Source of the DNA: Nitrosomonadales bacterium
Lineage (GTDB): Bacteria > Pseudomonadota > Gammaproteobacteria > Burkholderiales > SG8-39
Assembly (NCBI GenBank): GCA_005240145.1
Contig: SBAS01000021.1
Span: forward strand, 1 to 64,000
Reading direction: 5' to 3'
DNA length: 64,000 bases
A program made the translations under genes and the position numbers. Each line of letters opens with the position of its first letter. The first letter of the stretch is position 1. Shown in pieces: positions 1-8,156 of the stretch. The notes under the pieces were generated by a model, which saw nothing but the letters and a program-made list of their open reading frames with translations, searched no databases and had not been told where the DNA came from.

Positions 1-1916
1 CCCCGGTCGCGGTCTGCGCGCTGCTGGCCGTCGCGTCGCGGGCCGCGATCACGGTCGCCACCGCCACGATGGCGATCGTTGCGGTCGCGGTTCTCCTCGC
101 ATGGCCTGTCCGGGCGCTGCGGCCGTGCCTGCCGCATGGATGATTCGTTGGCAGCCGGCGGCTGCTCGGCGGGCTTCTCGGTCTTGAGCCAACCGAAGAG
201 GCTGGCGAAGAATCCCGGCCGCGCGGGCTCGGCCGCCGCCGCGGCCGGAGCGGCAACTGCGCGGGCTGCTTCCACCTTCGGCTGCGGCTCCGGGACGACC
301 GGCGCCGGCTGATCGGGCACGATGCCCTGCACGGCGGCCTGCGGACGTTCCTTCTTCGGCTCGGCGTCCTTGCCGATCGCCTTCGGGTCCTCGGGCTGCT
401 CCACCATTTCGTAGCTCGTGGGCACGTGGTCCATCTGGTTCAGTTCGTCGTGCTTGAGCCGCTGCACCTTGTAGTGCGGCGTCTCGAGGTGCGCGTTGGG
501 CACCAGGACGATGTTCACCTTGATGCGTGCCTCCAGTTTCTGGATTTCGGCGCGCTTTTCGTTCAGCAGGAAGGATGCGACATCGACAGGCACCTGCGCG
601 TGCACCGCGCCGGTGTTTTCCTTCATCGCTTCTTCCTGGATGATGCGCAGCACGTGCAGCGCGGTCGACTCGGTGCCGCGGATGAAGCCGGTGCCGCCGC
701 AGCGCGGGCAGCTGATGTGCGCGGTTTCCTCGAGCGAAGGCTGCAGCCGCTGGCGCGAGAGCTCCATGAGGCCGAAGCGCGAAATCTTGCCGATCTGGAC
801 GCGCGCGCGGTCGTGCCGTAGCGCATCGCGGAACACGTTCTCGACGTCCCGCTGGTTCTTCTGCGACTCCATGTCGATGAAGTCGACGACGATCAGGCCG
901 CCCAGGTCGCGCAGCCGCAGCTGGCGCGCGACTTCCTCGGCCGCCTCCAGGTTGGTGCGGTAGGCGGTTTCCTCGATGTCGTGGCCCTTGGTGGCGCGCG
1001 CCGAGTTGACGTCGATCGAGACCAGCGCCTCGGTGTGGTCGATGACGATCGCGCCGCCCGAGGGCAGGTTGACGTGGCGGCCGTAGGCGCTCTCGATCTG
1101 GTGCTCGATCTGGAAGCGCGAGAAAAGCGGCACGTCGTCGCGATACAGCTTCACCTTGCCGACGTTGGCCGGCATCACGGTCTGCATGAACGCCAGCGCC
1201 TGCTCGTAGATTTCCTCGGTGTCGATGAGGATTTCGCCGATGTCGGGCTGGAAATAGTCGCGGATCGCCCGGATGACCAGGCTCGATTCGAGGTAGATCA
1301 GGTAGGGCTTGCGCGCCGGCTCCTTGGCCGCGCCGTCGATCGCCTGCCAAAGCTGCAGCAGGTAGTTCATGTCCCATTGCAGTTCCTCGACCGAGCGGCC
1401 GATCGCAGCGGTGCGCGCGATCACGCTCATGCCCTCGGGGACCACCAGCTGGTCGATGGTGTCGCGCAGTTCGTTGCGGTCTTCGCCCTCGACCCGGCGC
1501 GAAACGCCGCCGCCGCGGGGATTGTTCGGCATCAGGACGAGGTAGCGTCCGGCCAGGCTGATGAAGGTGGTGAGGGCGGCGCCCTTGTTGCCGCGCTCGT
1601 CCTTCTCGACCTGGACGGTAATGTCCTGGCCGTCGGAGAGGGCATCCTGGATCCTCGCGCGGCCGACGTCGACGCCTTGGCGGAAGTAGCTTCGCGCCAC
1701 CTCCTTGAAGGGCAGGAACCCGTGCCGTTCCTCGCCGTAGTCGACGAAGGCGGCCTCGAGGCTGGGCTCGATGCGGGTGATGATGGCCTTGTAGATATTG
1801 CTCTTGCGCTGCTCCCTTGCTGCCGATTCGATGTCGAGGTCTACGAGTTTCTGGCCTTCGACGATGGCGACGCGCAGTTCTTCCTGCTGGGTCGCGTTAA
1901 ACAACATGCGTTTCAC
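1..1916 (-). CDS. rne: Ribonuclease E, partial (3' end off the left edge)
   Basis: This is the essential endoribonuclease that starts mRNA decay and matures rRNA and tRNA precursors. I read it from a GTG at 1916 (protein begins [10 protein letters not shown]), with AGGAG 8 bases upstream. An N-terminal S1 RNA-binding domain is followed by the DNase I-like catalytic core. The metal-binding Asp302 ([10 protein letters not shown]) and Asp345 (VDFIDM) match D303 and D346 of E. coli, and the zinc-link cysteines 403 and 406 lie in CPRCGGTG. After about residue 500 the sequence becomes Pro/Ala/Glu-rich and then Arg-rich, as in the unstructured RNA-binding and degradosome-scaffold half. The reading frame is still open at base 1, so the C-terminus is missing. 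The gene is divergent from rluC, as in E. coli. Confidence 0.97.
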   Translation of the reverse strand, partial: MKRMLFNATQQEELRVAIVEGQKLVDLDIESAAREQRKSNIYKAIITRIEPSLEAAFVDYGEERHGFLPFKEVARSYFRQGVDVGRARIQDALSDGQDITVQVEKDERGNKGAALTTFISLAGRYLVLMPNNPRGGGVSRRVEGEDRNELRDTIDQLVVPEGMSVIARTAAIGRSVEELQWDMNYLLQLWQAIDGAAKEPARKPYLIYLESSLVIRAIRDYFQPDIGEILIDTEEIYEQALAFMQTVMPANVGKVKLYRDDVPLFSRFQIEHQIESAYGRHVNLPSGGAIVIDHTEALVSIDVNSARATKGHDIEETAYRTNLEAAEEVARQLRLRDLGGLIVVDFIDMESQKNQRDVENVFRDALRHDRARVQIGKISRFGLMELSRQRLQPSLEETAHISCPRCGGTGFIRGTESTALHVLRIIQEEAMKENTGAVHAQVPVDVASFLLNEKRAEIQKLEARIKVNIVLVPNAHLETPHYKVQRLKHDELNQMDHVPTSYEMVEQPEDPKAIGKDAEPKKERPQAAVQGIVPDQPAPVVPEPQPKVEAARAVAAPAAAAAEPARPGFFASLFGWLKTEKPAEQPPAANESSMRQARPQRPDRPCEENRDRNDRHRGGGDRDRGPRRDGQQRADRDR

Positions 1917-1924
1917 TTATGGTT

Positions 1925-1942
1925 CTCCTGCGCGCGCAGGAG
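1925..1942 (-). promoter_or_regulatory. Perfect 18-base palindrome sequestering the rne Shine-Dalgarno
   Basis: The bases CTCCTGCGCGCGCAGGAG form a perfect inverted repeat. In the rne transcript the 3' arm ends in AGGAG, the only good ribosome-binding site for the GTG at 1916, so folding would hide it. RNase E controls its own mRNA through its 5' leader in other proteobacteria; that this hairpin does so here is inference. The rest of the 295-base gap up to rluC (1917-2211) holds the two divergent leaders. I see no further gene or clear promoter in it. Confidence 0.6.
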
Positions 1943-2211
1943 CTATGTTGCCCGGATGCTCAGTGTTCCCCTTGGGAGGAAAAGACCGTCAAATGGACCA
2001 TGCTGTCAGCGCGCGTTTCCAGTACCATCGCTACTTCCGGTGAGCGAAATTAACCACTGCACTTCGGGTCCGGTCACTTGTCGGACGGGAGGCGGGTTGC
2101 AGGTTCCGGCGCCCGGTTGGATCTGGCTGCGAAATTCGCAACCCCCAAGCTCACGCGTCTTGTGGTCCCTGTGCCTCGCAACTCGAAGCGAGTTCCCGGA
2201 TTGTATTGAAA

Positions 2212-3156
2212 ATGAATGACTTAAGCAAGGCACAGGTTACCTGGCTTGAAGTCGGGGAGGAAAGCGAGGCGCAACGCCTCGACAACTTCCTCCTGCGCCA
2301 CCTGAAGGGCGTTCCCAAGAGCCATGTCTACCGGGTCGTCCGCAGCGGCGAAGTTCGGGTCAACAGCGGCCGCGTGAAGCCCGATTACCGGGTCCGCACC
2401 GGCGACAAGGTCAGGATTCCGCCCATGAGGGTGGCCGCGCCGAATGCCAAAGCGCCGGCGCGGCCGTTTGGCCTGCCCATCGTGCATGAAGATCCGTCCC
2501 TGCTGGTCGTCGACAAGCCCTCCGGCGTCGCGGTGCATGGCGGCAGCGGCGTGAGCTTCGGTGTAATCGAGCTCCTGCGTGCAGCGCGCCCGGAAGCGAA
2601 GATGCTGGAGCTCGCGCACCGGCTCGATCGCGACACCTCGGGCCTCCTCATCGTGGCGAAAAAGCGCGGCGCGCTGATTGAACTGCACCGCATGCTGCGC
2701 GACGGCGAGGTGGAAAAGATCTACCTCGCCGTCGTCAAGGGCGTTCCGGCGAAGAAGCACTTCGACATCACAGAGGCGCTGCACAAGTACGTCAACGCGA
2801 AGGGGGAACGGCGCGTGGCCGTGAAGGAGGGTGGTCTTGCCGCCGTTACCAGAATAAAACTCCTGGAGAAAAGCAAGGACATCAGCGTGCTGCAACTGCG
2901 CCTCATGACCGGCCGCACCCACCAGATAAGGGTGCATCTCGCGCATGCCGGGCATCCGGTGCTGGGCGACGATAAATACGGCGATTTCGAGTTCAATCGC
3001 GCACTCGCGCGGCAGGGCGTGAAGCGCCTGTTCCTGCACGCGCGCCGGCTGGCGTTCAAGCACCCGGTGGATGGCAAGGCGATGAAATTCGAATCGCCGC
3101 TGCCGGAGGATATGCTTCGCTGTTGTCGATCAAACTTTCCCGCGCTTGAAAAATAG
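2212..3156 (+). CDS. rluC: 23S rRNA pseudouridine synthase RluC
   Basis: RluC isomerises specific uridines of 23S rRNA (955, 2504 and 2580 in E. coli) to pseudouridine. An N-terminal S4 RNA-binding domain (about residues 15-75, RLDNFLLRHL) precedes the RluA-type catalytic domain. The catalytic aspartate is Asp139 in HRLDRDTSG, and GRTHQIRVHLAHAGHPV is the usual C-terminal signature. I take the ATG at 2212; an in-frame TTG lies two codons upstream at 2206. The product is 314 residues, normal for the family. The divergent position next to rne is the same as in E. coli and supports RluC over RluD. Its last codons overlap the next gene by 11 bases. Confidence 0.93.
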   Translation: MNDLSKAQVTWLEVGEESEAQRLDNFLLRHLKGVPKSHVYRVVRSGEVRVNSGRVKPDYRVRTGDKVRIPPMRVAAPNAKAPARPFGLPIVHEDPSLLVVDKPSGVAVHGGSGVSFGVIELLRAARPEAKMLELAHRLDRDTSGLLIVAKKRGALIELHRMLRDGEVEKIYLAVVKGVPAKKHFDITEALHKYVNAKGERRVAVKEGGLAAVTRIKLLEKSKDISVLQLRLMTGRTHQIRVHLAHAGHPVLGDDKYGDFEFNRALARQGVKRLFLHARRLAFKHPVDGKAMKFESPLPEDMLRCCRSNFPALEK

Positions 3157-3802
3157 ATACGCCTTGATCGTGTTCGACTGGGACGGCACGTTGTTCGATT
3201 CTGCTGCGGTCATCGCCGACTGCATCCAGCACGCCGCGCGCGACATGGCGCTGCCGGTGCCCGACCGCGAGACCGCGAGCCACGTCATCGGCCTGGGGCT
3301 GAACGATTCGCTGCGCCATGCCTTGCCGGCGCTGGCCCAGGAGCGCTACCCGGATTTTCTCGCGCTCTATCGCCGCTATTTCCTCGAGCGCGAGGATTCG
3401 CTGAGCCTGTTTGCGGGCGTGCCCGAGCTGCTGGCTGAATTGAAGGAGCGCGGGCATCTGCTTGCGGTCGCGACCGGCAAGCCGCGCCGCGGCCTGGACC
3501 GTGCGTTCCAGGCGAGCGGGATCGGTCCGCTGTTCGCCGCTTCGCGCTGCGGCGACGAGACGCGTTCGAAACCCGATCCGATGATGCTGCTGCAGCTCAT
3601 GGACGAACTGCGCCTCGAGGCCTCAGACCTGCTCATGATCGGCGATACGTCTCATGACCTGGGCATGGCAAAGAGCGCCGGGGTGGACGCGGTGGCGGTG
3701 GGCTACGGCGCGCACTCGATGGAAGCTTTGAGCGCCTGGCAACCGCGTGCCTGCGTAGGCAGCGTGGTGGAATTGCGACAGTGGCTGACGACGAACGCCT
3801 GA
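3146..3802 (+). CDS. HAD-superfamily phosphatase, phosphoglycolate phosphatase-like
   Basis: This is a haloacid dehalogenase-type phosphohydrolase of 218 residues. Motif I is DWDGT, with the nucleophilic and acid Asp near residues 11 and 13; motif II lies in VATGKPRRG; motif III is the Lys of SKPDP; motif IV is GDTSHDLGMAK. The alpha-helical cap between motifs I and II fits the Gph/PGP subgroup, but the substrate cannot be told from sequence. Translation appears to start at a TTG (3146) inside the end of rluC without a clear ribosome-binding site, so the gene is probably translationally coupled. Its 3' end overlaps the Rieske gene by 22 bases. Confidence 0.85.
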   Translation: MKNRYALIVFDWDGTLFDSAAVIADCIQHAARDMALPVPDRETASHVIGLGLNDSLRHALPALAQERYPDFLALYRRYFLEREDSLSLFAGVPELLAELKERGHLLAVATGKPRRGLDRAFQASGIGPLFAASRCGDETRSKPDPMMLLQLMDELRLEASDLLMIGDTSHDLGMAKSAGVDAVAVGYGAHSMEALSAWQPRACVGSVVELRQWLTTNA

Positions 3803-4137
3803 TCTGCACGTCTGCAGCGCTGCGCAACAGCGGCAAGGCTGTGCGCTTCGAGGTGGAGTACTTCGGCGAAAACGCGCCCGCGTTCGTGGTGCGGTTCGAA
3901 GAGCGTGTTTACGGCTATCTCAATCGCTGCGGCCACATGCCGATGGAACTCGACTGGCGCGAGGGCGAAGTCTTCGACCTGCTCGGACACGATTTGATAT
4001 GCTCGACGCACGGTGCGACGTATGCCGCCGCGAGCGGCAAATGCACCGGCGGGCCGTGCGGCAAGACGCCGCTTGTGTCCCTCCAGATGGAGGAACGGGA
4101 CGGCAAGGTCTACTTCAAGGGAATCGACGATGGCTGA
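3781..4137 (+). CDS. Rieske [2Fe-2S] domain protein
   Basis: This is a small soluble single-domain Rieske protein of 118 residues with a GTG start. The cluster ligands are visible as CGH (CxH, about residues 49-51) and CSTH (CxxH), spaced as in Rieske ferredoxins, so it should carry a 2Fe-2S cluster with two His and two Cys ligands. It has no membrane anchor and no oxygenase domain, which suggests an electron-carrier role; the partner is unknown. It sits between the HAD phosphatase and sppA, overlapping sppA by 8 bases (4130-4137), and is probably cotranscribed with both. Confidence 0.88.
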   Translation: MADDERLICTSAALRNSGKAVRFEVEYFGENAPAFVVRFEERVYGYLNRCGHMPMELDWREGEVFDLLGHDLICSTHGATYAAASGKCTGGPCGKTPLVSLQMEERDGKVYFKGIDDG

Positions 4138-5071
4138 CAGCGACGGGCAGTGGGAACGCGGATTGATCGAGAAGCTCGCCACCGAGGCGCTCAAGGAGCA
4201 GCGGCGCGCGCGCCGCTGGGGCATTTTTTGGAAACTGCTCACGTTCGCCTACATCACGGTGGTGATCGTGCTTGCCTTCGACTGGAAGGGCGGGGAATCC
4301 AAAGGCGGCCGGCACACGGCGCTGGTCGAAATCAACGGCATCATCGGCCCGGGAAGCGACGCGAGCGCCGAGAAGGTGGCTATCGCGCTGCAGTCGGCCT
4401 TCAAGGACAAGAACACGCAAGGCGTGGTGCTGCGGATCAATTCACCCGGCGGCAGCCCGGTCCAGTCGCAGAACATCTACGACGAAATGCAGCGCCTGCG
4501 GCTGAAGTACCCGGCCATCCCGCTGTATGTCGTGGTGGAGGACCTTTGCGCCTCAGGCGGCTATTACGTCGCCGCGGCCGCCGACAAGATCTACGTCGCC
4601 AAGGGCAGCATCCTGGGCTCGATCGGCGTGCGCATGGACAATTTTGGCGTCGTCGGGCTGATGGAAAAACTCGGTGTCGAGCGCCGCCTGATCACCGCCG
4701 GCAAGAACAAGGCGCTGCTCGATCCGTTCCTGCCGCTGGAGGAATCGCACAAGCAGATCGCGGTCGACCTGATCGGCGAGATCCATCAGCAGTTCATCAC
4801 GGCTGTGCGCGAAGGCCGCGGCAAGCGCCTGAAGGAAACCCCGGACATGTTCTCGGGTCTGATCTGGAGCGGTGCGAAGAGCATCGAACTGGGGCTGGCC
4901 GATGCCGTCGGCGGCCTGGATTACGTGGCGCGCGAAGTGATCAAGGCCGAGGACATCGTCGATTACACGCAAAAGGAGAACATCGCCGAGAAATTCGCGC
5001 GCCGCTTCGGCGCCGGCGCCATGGGCTCGTTGCTCGAATTCGCCGCGCGCTCGGGCTTAGCGATTCACTGA
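4130..5071 (+). CDS. sppA: Signal peptide peptidase SppA (S49 family)
   Basis: This membrane-anchored serine protease degrades cleaved signal peptides. The protein has 313 residues from the ATG at 4130, the short SppA form. A transmembrane segment lies at about residues 33-52. The nucleophile is Ser142 in CASGGYYVA and the general base is probably Lys194 in AGKNKALLDP; their 52-residue spacing equals that of B. subtilis SppA (S147/K199). The start overlaps the end of the Rieske gene, so the two are coupled. The last 15 bases overlap the convergent methyltransferase gene. A longer in-frame reading from 4013 exists but would run through the Rieske gene and lacks family similarity. Confidence 0.93.
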   Translation: MADSDGQWERGLIEKLATEALKEQRRARRWGIFWKLLTFAYITVVIVLAFDWKGGESKGGRHTALVEINGIIGPGSDASAEKVAIALQSAFKDKNTQGVVLRINSPGGSPVQSQNIYDEMQRLRLKYPAIPLYVVVEDLCASGGYYVAAAADKIYVAKGSILGSIGVRMDNFGVVGLMEKLGVERRLITAGKNKALLDPFLPLEESHKQIAVDLIGEIHQQFITAVREGRGKRLKETPDMFSGLIWSGAKSIELGLADAVGGLDYVAREVIKAEDIVDYTQKENIAEKFARRFGAGAMGSLLEFAARSGLAIH

Positions 5072-5752
5072 CAAAAGCAGAAACACGGTCGGCCGCTTGC
5101 CGATGGAGTGGCGCGCATCATGCCAAGCGGAGATTTTTCTTGTTGTGATTTGTTCGGACTCCAGCGTCAAATCACTCGCAATGCACAATAAAGTAACTGG
5201 AGTACAAACTTCCAGTAGAGCGCCAAGCAGGGCATCGTTGCGGTAGGGCGTCTCGATGAAAATCTGCGTCTCGCGCTCGCGGCGCGAACGTGCTTCGAGC
5301 TGCCGAATCCTTTGCTTCCGTTCTTCCGCTTCGCGGGGCAGGTAGCCGCAGAACGCGAAGCGCTGGCCTTCCAGCCCGGAGGCCATCAAGGCGAGCACGA
5401 TCGAGGAAGGTCCGATGAGGGGCACGACGCAGATGCCTTCGGCTTGCGCCGCTGCCACCAGCACGGCACCCGGGTCTGCAATTGCAGGGCAGCCGGCCTC
5501 CGAAAGCAGGCCAATCGAGCGGCCTGCCTGGAGTTTCCTGATGTGAATCGCGACATCCTTCTCGAGCACCGAGATGTCCAGGTCCTGAATCGCGCCCGGC
5601 ATCCCGACGTCCTTCAGGAAGGCGCGCGCGCTCTTCGCGTTCTCCACGACAAAGCAGGTGAGCTGCTTGACCGTCTTCAGGGCAGCGAGGGGCAGGGCGT
5701 CGGCAGCCGCGCCGCCGAGCGGCGTCGGGATGGCGTACAGGGTGCCTGCCAT
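5057..5752 (-). CDS. RsmI-like SAM-dependent methyltransferase
   Basis: This is a tetrapyrrole-methylase-fold enzyme of 231 residues. It shares with RsmI (16S rRNA C1402 2'-O-methyltransferase) the start LYAIPTPLG, the SAM-site stretch GLLSEAGCPAIADPG and the IGPSSIVLALMASGL segment. It is shorter than true RsmI (about 280 residues) and lacks the usual C-terminal tail, so it may be a paralogue with another rRNA target. It lies directly after maf on the minus strand (maf ends at the base where this gene starts) and is convergent with sppA. An operon with maf is likely. Confidence 0.8.
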   Translation of the reverse strand: MAGTLYAIPTPLGGAAADALPLAALKTVKQLTCFVVENAKSARAFLKDVGMPGAIQDLDISVLEKDVAIHIRKLQAGRSIGLLSEAGCPAIADPGAVLVAAAQAEGICVVPLIGPSSIVLALMASGLEGQRFAFCGYLPREAEERKQRIRQLEARSRRERETQIFIETPYRNDALLGALLEVCTPVTLLCIASDLTLESEQITTRKISAWHDARHSIGKRPTVFLLLSVNR

Positions 5753-6336
5753 CAGCCCAGCACGGGCGCGCCGGCGTGCGCGAGCAGTTCGGTGAGCGCG
5801 ATCAGCGGCAGGCCGATGAGCGAAGTCGGATCTTCCGTCTCGATGCGTTCGATCAAGGTGATGCCGAGCCCTTCGACTTTCGCGCTGCCGGCGCAGTCAT
5901 AAGGCTGCTCCTGGCGCAGATAGCTTTCGATCTGCTGCGCGCCCACTGTGCGGAACGTGACGGCACAACCGACGAGCCGCGCGCCCAGTTTTCCCGAAGC
6001 GGTGTCCAGCAGCACGACGGCGGTATCAAACTGGGCGCGCTTGCCGCTCAGCACGGTCAGCTGCCGGCGCGCGTTTTCGTGATTGCCCGGTTTGTCGAGC
6101 CGCAAGCCTTCGCAGGAAGCGACCTGGTCGGAGCCGATCACGAGGGCTTGCGGGAAACGCCGTGCCACCGCGCGCGCTTTCGCTTCGGCAAGGCGCAACG
6201 CCGTTGCGCCAGGCGCCTCGCCCGCCTGCGGCGATTCATCAGACTGAGGGTCGGCGCACTCGAAGGGCACCCCCAGGCGCTGCAGAAGCTCCCGGCGATA
6301 CCTCGAGGTCGAGGCCAGTACGAGGGGCCGGGGCAG
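5752..6336 (-). CDS. maf: Maf/YceF nucleotide pyrophosphatase, apparent CTG start
   Basis: Maf proteins hydrolyse non-canonical or modified nucleoside triphosphates; the YceF subgroup acts on 7-methyl-GTP. The family N-terminus ILASTS.RR is present as LVLASTSRYRRELL, and GSDQV, KPG, YDCAGS and GLPLIAL follow as in E. coli YceF. The conserved start cannot be reached from ATG, GTG or TTG. The only fitting initiator is CTG at 6336-6334, which gives MPRPLVLASTS, 194 residues (the E. coli length), with AAAGG six bases upstream. The next conventional start (GTG, 6270) would remove the conserved 22 residues. The gene is divergent from yceD, as in E. coli. Confidence 0.85.
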   Translation of the reverse strand: MPRPLVLASTSRYRRELLQRLGVPFECADPQSDESPQAGEAPGATALRLAEAKARAVARRFPQALVIGSDQVASCEGLRLDKPGNHENARRQLTVLSGKRAQFDTAVVLLDTASGKLGARLVGCAVTFRTVGAQQIESYLRQEQPYDCAGSAKVEGLGITLIERIETEDPTSLIGLPLIALTELLAHAGAPVLG

Positions 6337-6343
6337 AGGTGGC

Positions 6344-6373
6344 CTTTGTTTTGACAGATCTTTGTTTTGACAG
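6344..6373. repeat. Direct repeat of 14 bases carrying two TTGACA boxes
   Basis: The 14-mer CTTTGTTTTGACAG occurs at 6344-6357 and again at 6360-6373, a 16-base period. Each copy holds a perfect TTGACA. It lies in the gap between the divergent maf and yceD genes and looks like a recent small tandem duplication of a -35 region. Confidence 0.85.
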
Positions 6374-6395
6374 GGATTTTTCAGGATGATACCAT
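6367..6395 (+). promoter_or_regulatory. Predicted sigma-70 promoter of the yceD-rpmF-plsX-fab operon
   Basis: A perfect -35 box TTGACA (6367-6372) is followed after exactly 17 bases by TACCAT (6390-6395), which matches four of six -10 positions. Transcription would start near 6402, only 2-3 bases before the yceD ATG at 6405, so the transcript may be almost leaderless. The upstream copy of TTGACA (6351-6356) has no good -10 partner. Confidence 0.55.
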
Positions 6396-6404
6396 TCGAC
6401 CCGT

Positions 6405-6902
6405 ATGTTGCACCAGCCGGTCATCGACGGCCTTGAATTCGCGAGGACCGGTTCGAAGTTGCAGGGGGCGTTGCCGGTTGCCGGTTTCACGCGCTTGCGC
6501 GATGCACTGAGCACCAGCAAGGGCGCTGTCCAGTACGAATTGCTGGGCGTGCCCGAAGAGCTGGGACGCCCGACGCTCAGGCTCAAGGTTGCGGGCGAAT
6601 TGCAGTTCGTTTGCCAGCGCTGCCTGGGTGCCCTTGAGTTTCCGCTGCGCATCGACGTGTCGTTGCAACTTGCGGCGACGCAGGCCGAACTCGACGCCGA
6701 GCCGCTGGCAGCCGAGGGGCCTGAAGGGATCGTCGCCGGGCGGCAAATGCAGGTGCGTGACCTGGTCGAGGATGAGTTGTTGCTTGCGATTCCGCTGGTG
6801 CTGCGGCACGAGCGCTGCACGGAAGGTGGCTCGCAGGCGTGGAACGAAAAGCGCTCGCCGTTCGCCGGATTGCGCGGGCTGGTGGGCGGCACGAAGCATT
6901 GA
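6405..6902 (+). CDS. yceD: YceD/DUF177 family protein, 23S rRNA accumulation factor
   Basis: This 165-residue DUF177 protein is coded immediately before rpmF, the nearly universal position of the family. A CxxC pair (FVCQRC, about residues 66-71) and an acidic central region (QMQVRDLVEDELLLAIPLV) are the family marks. E. coli YceD affects 23S rRNA levels, and plant homologues act in 23S rRNA processing; the exact activity is not known. The start ATG lies about 9 bases after a predicted -10 box. It is the first gene of the fatty-acid operon. Confidence 0.88.
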   Translation: MLHQPVIDGLEFARTGSKLQGALPVAGFTRLRDALSTSKGAVQYELLGVPEELGRPTLRLKVAGELQFVCQRCLGALEFPLRIDVSLQLAATQAELDAEPLAAEGPEGIVAGRQMQVRDLVEDELLLAIPLVLRHERCTEGGSQAWNEKRSPFAGLRGLVGGTKH

Positions 6903-6926
6903 AACTTTTATTTCAAGGAGTTGAAC

Positions 6927-7106
6927 ATGGCAGTCCAGCAGAACAAGAAATCGCCTTCCCGGCGCGGCATGCACCGCGCGCACGATTCCCTGAGCGTGCC
7001 GCCGCTTGGCGTCGAGCCGACCACCGGCGAGACGCACCTGCGCCACCACATCAGCCCGACGGGCTACTACCGCGGCAAAAAAGTCGCCAAAGGCAAGGAC
7101 GAGTAG
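6927..7106 (+). CDS. rpmF: 50S ribosomal protein L32
   Basis: This is the small ribosomal protein L32, 59 residues. The start is the ATG at 6927 ([14 protein letters not shown]), six bases after a strong AAGGAG; the in-frame TTG two codons earlier is rejected. The basic N-terminus, MHRAHDSL and [14 protein letters not shown] are the standard L32 features. The zinc-binding cysteines found in some bacterial L32 proteins are absent, so this is the zinc-free form. It is followed by plsX, the common proteobacterial linkage of ribosome and membrane-lipid synthesis genes. Confidence 0.97.
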   Translation: MAVQQNKKSPSRRGMHRAHDSLSVPPLGVEPTTGETHLRHHISPTGYYRGKKVAKGKDE

Positions 7107-7124
7107 CCGCGCCCGTCCTGCGCG

Positions 7125-8156
7125 GTGGACATCACCGTAGCAGTCGACTGCATGGGGGGCGACCATGGCCCCCATGTCACGGTTCCCGCCGCGCTTGAGT
7201 TCGTCCGCGCGAGGGGCGACGTCGCCGTCGTGCTGGTAGGTCTCGGCATTGCGATCGAACGCGAACTGGCAGCCCAGGGCACCCGCCCGGGGCCGACCCT
7301 GCGCGTACACCATGCCGCCGAAGTCGTGGCGATGGATGAGCCGCCTGTGCAGGCGCTGCGCTTCAAGAAGAATTCCTCCATGCGCATCGCGGTGAACCTG
7401 GTGAAGAGCGGCGAGGCGCACGCCTGCGTCAGCGCCGGCAATACCGGCGCGTTGATGGCGATCTCGCGCTTTGTCCTCAAGACGCTGCCCGGCATCGACC
7501 GTCCCGCCATCGCCACGATCCTGCCCAACGTGCGCGGCAGCTACACCACGGTGCTTGATCTGGGCGCCAACGTGGACTGCACGCCGGAACAGCTGATGCA
7601 GTTCGGCGTCATGGGCGCGATGCTGGTCGCGGCGCTGGAGCACAACGAACGGCCCAGCGTGGGGCTCCTCAACATCGGCGTCGAGGACATCAAGGGCAAT
7701 GACACGGTGCGCCAGGCCGGGGAGTTGCTGCGGGCGAGCGGGCTGAACTTCTACGGCAACGTCGAAGGCGATGACATTTTCAAGGGCACGACGGACGTGG
7801 TGGTCTGCGACGGCTTCGTCGGCAACTCGGTACTCAAGGCCTCTGAAGGCGTAGCGAAAATGATCGTGGCCTTCCTGCGCCAGGAATTCTCGCGCAACAT
7901 CCTGCGCAAGCTCTCCGCGCTCGCAGCGATGCCGGTGCTCAACGCGTTGCGCGAACGCATGGATCCGGGCCGCTACAACGGCGCCAGCCTGGTGGGTTTG
8001 CGCGGCATCGTCGTCAAGAGCCATGGCTCCGCGGACAAGTACGCCTTCGGCCAGGCGCTTAAACGCGCCGCCGAGGAAGTCAGCAACGACGTCGTCGCGC
8101 GCATTACGCATCGCATGGCCGCATTGACGGCGGCGCAGCGCTCGGACGCGGCATGA
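7125..8156 (+). CDS. plsX: Phosphate acyltransferase PlsX
   Basis: PlsX converts acyl-ACP and phosphate to acyl-phosphate, the acyl donor for PlsY in phospholipid synthesis. The GTG start at 7125 gives [16 protein letters not shown], the family N-terminus, and a 343-residue protein of normal length. The conserved [21 protein letters not shown] and GFVGN segments are present. It is a peripheral membrane enzyme with no transmembrane segment. Its stop overlaps the fabH start (ATGA), so the two are translationally coupled. Confidence 0.96.
   Translation: MDITVAVDCMGGDHGPHVTVPAALEFVRARGDVAVVLVGLGIAIERELAAQGTRPGPTLRVHHAAEVVAMDEPPVQALRFKKNSSMRIAVNLVKSGEAHACVSAGNTGALMAISRFVLKTLPGIDRPAIATILPNVRGSYTTVLDLGANVDCTPEQLMQFGVMGAMLVAALEHNERPSVGLLNIGVEDIKGNDTVRQAGELLRASGLNFYGNVEGDDIFKGTTDVVVCDGFVGNSVLKASEGVAKMIVAFLRQEFSRNILRKLSALAAMPVLNALRERMDPGRYNGASLVGLRGIVVKSHGSADKYAFGQALKRAAEEVSNDVVARITHRMAALTAAQRSDAA

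Noticed and set aside
49..1377. A 442-codon minus-strand frame within rne
   Set aside because: It is rne read one base out of phase; the correct frame is open to the left edge and holds all catalytic residues.
981..2219. A 412-codon plus-strand open frame opposite rne
   Set aside because: It is the antisense shadow of the RNase E gene; the translation has low-complexity Arg/Ala/Asp content and no family motif, while the minus strand gives a full RNase E.
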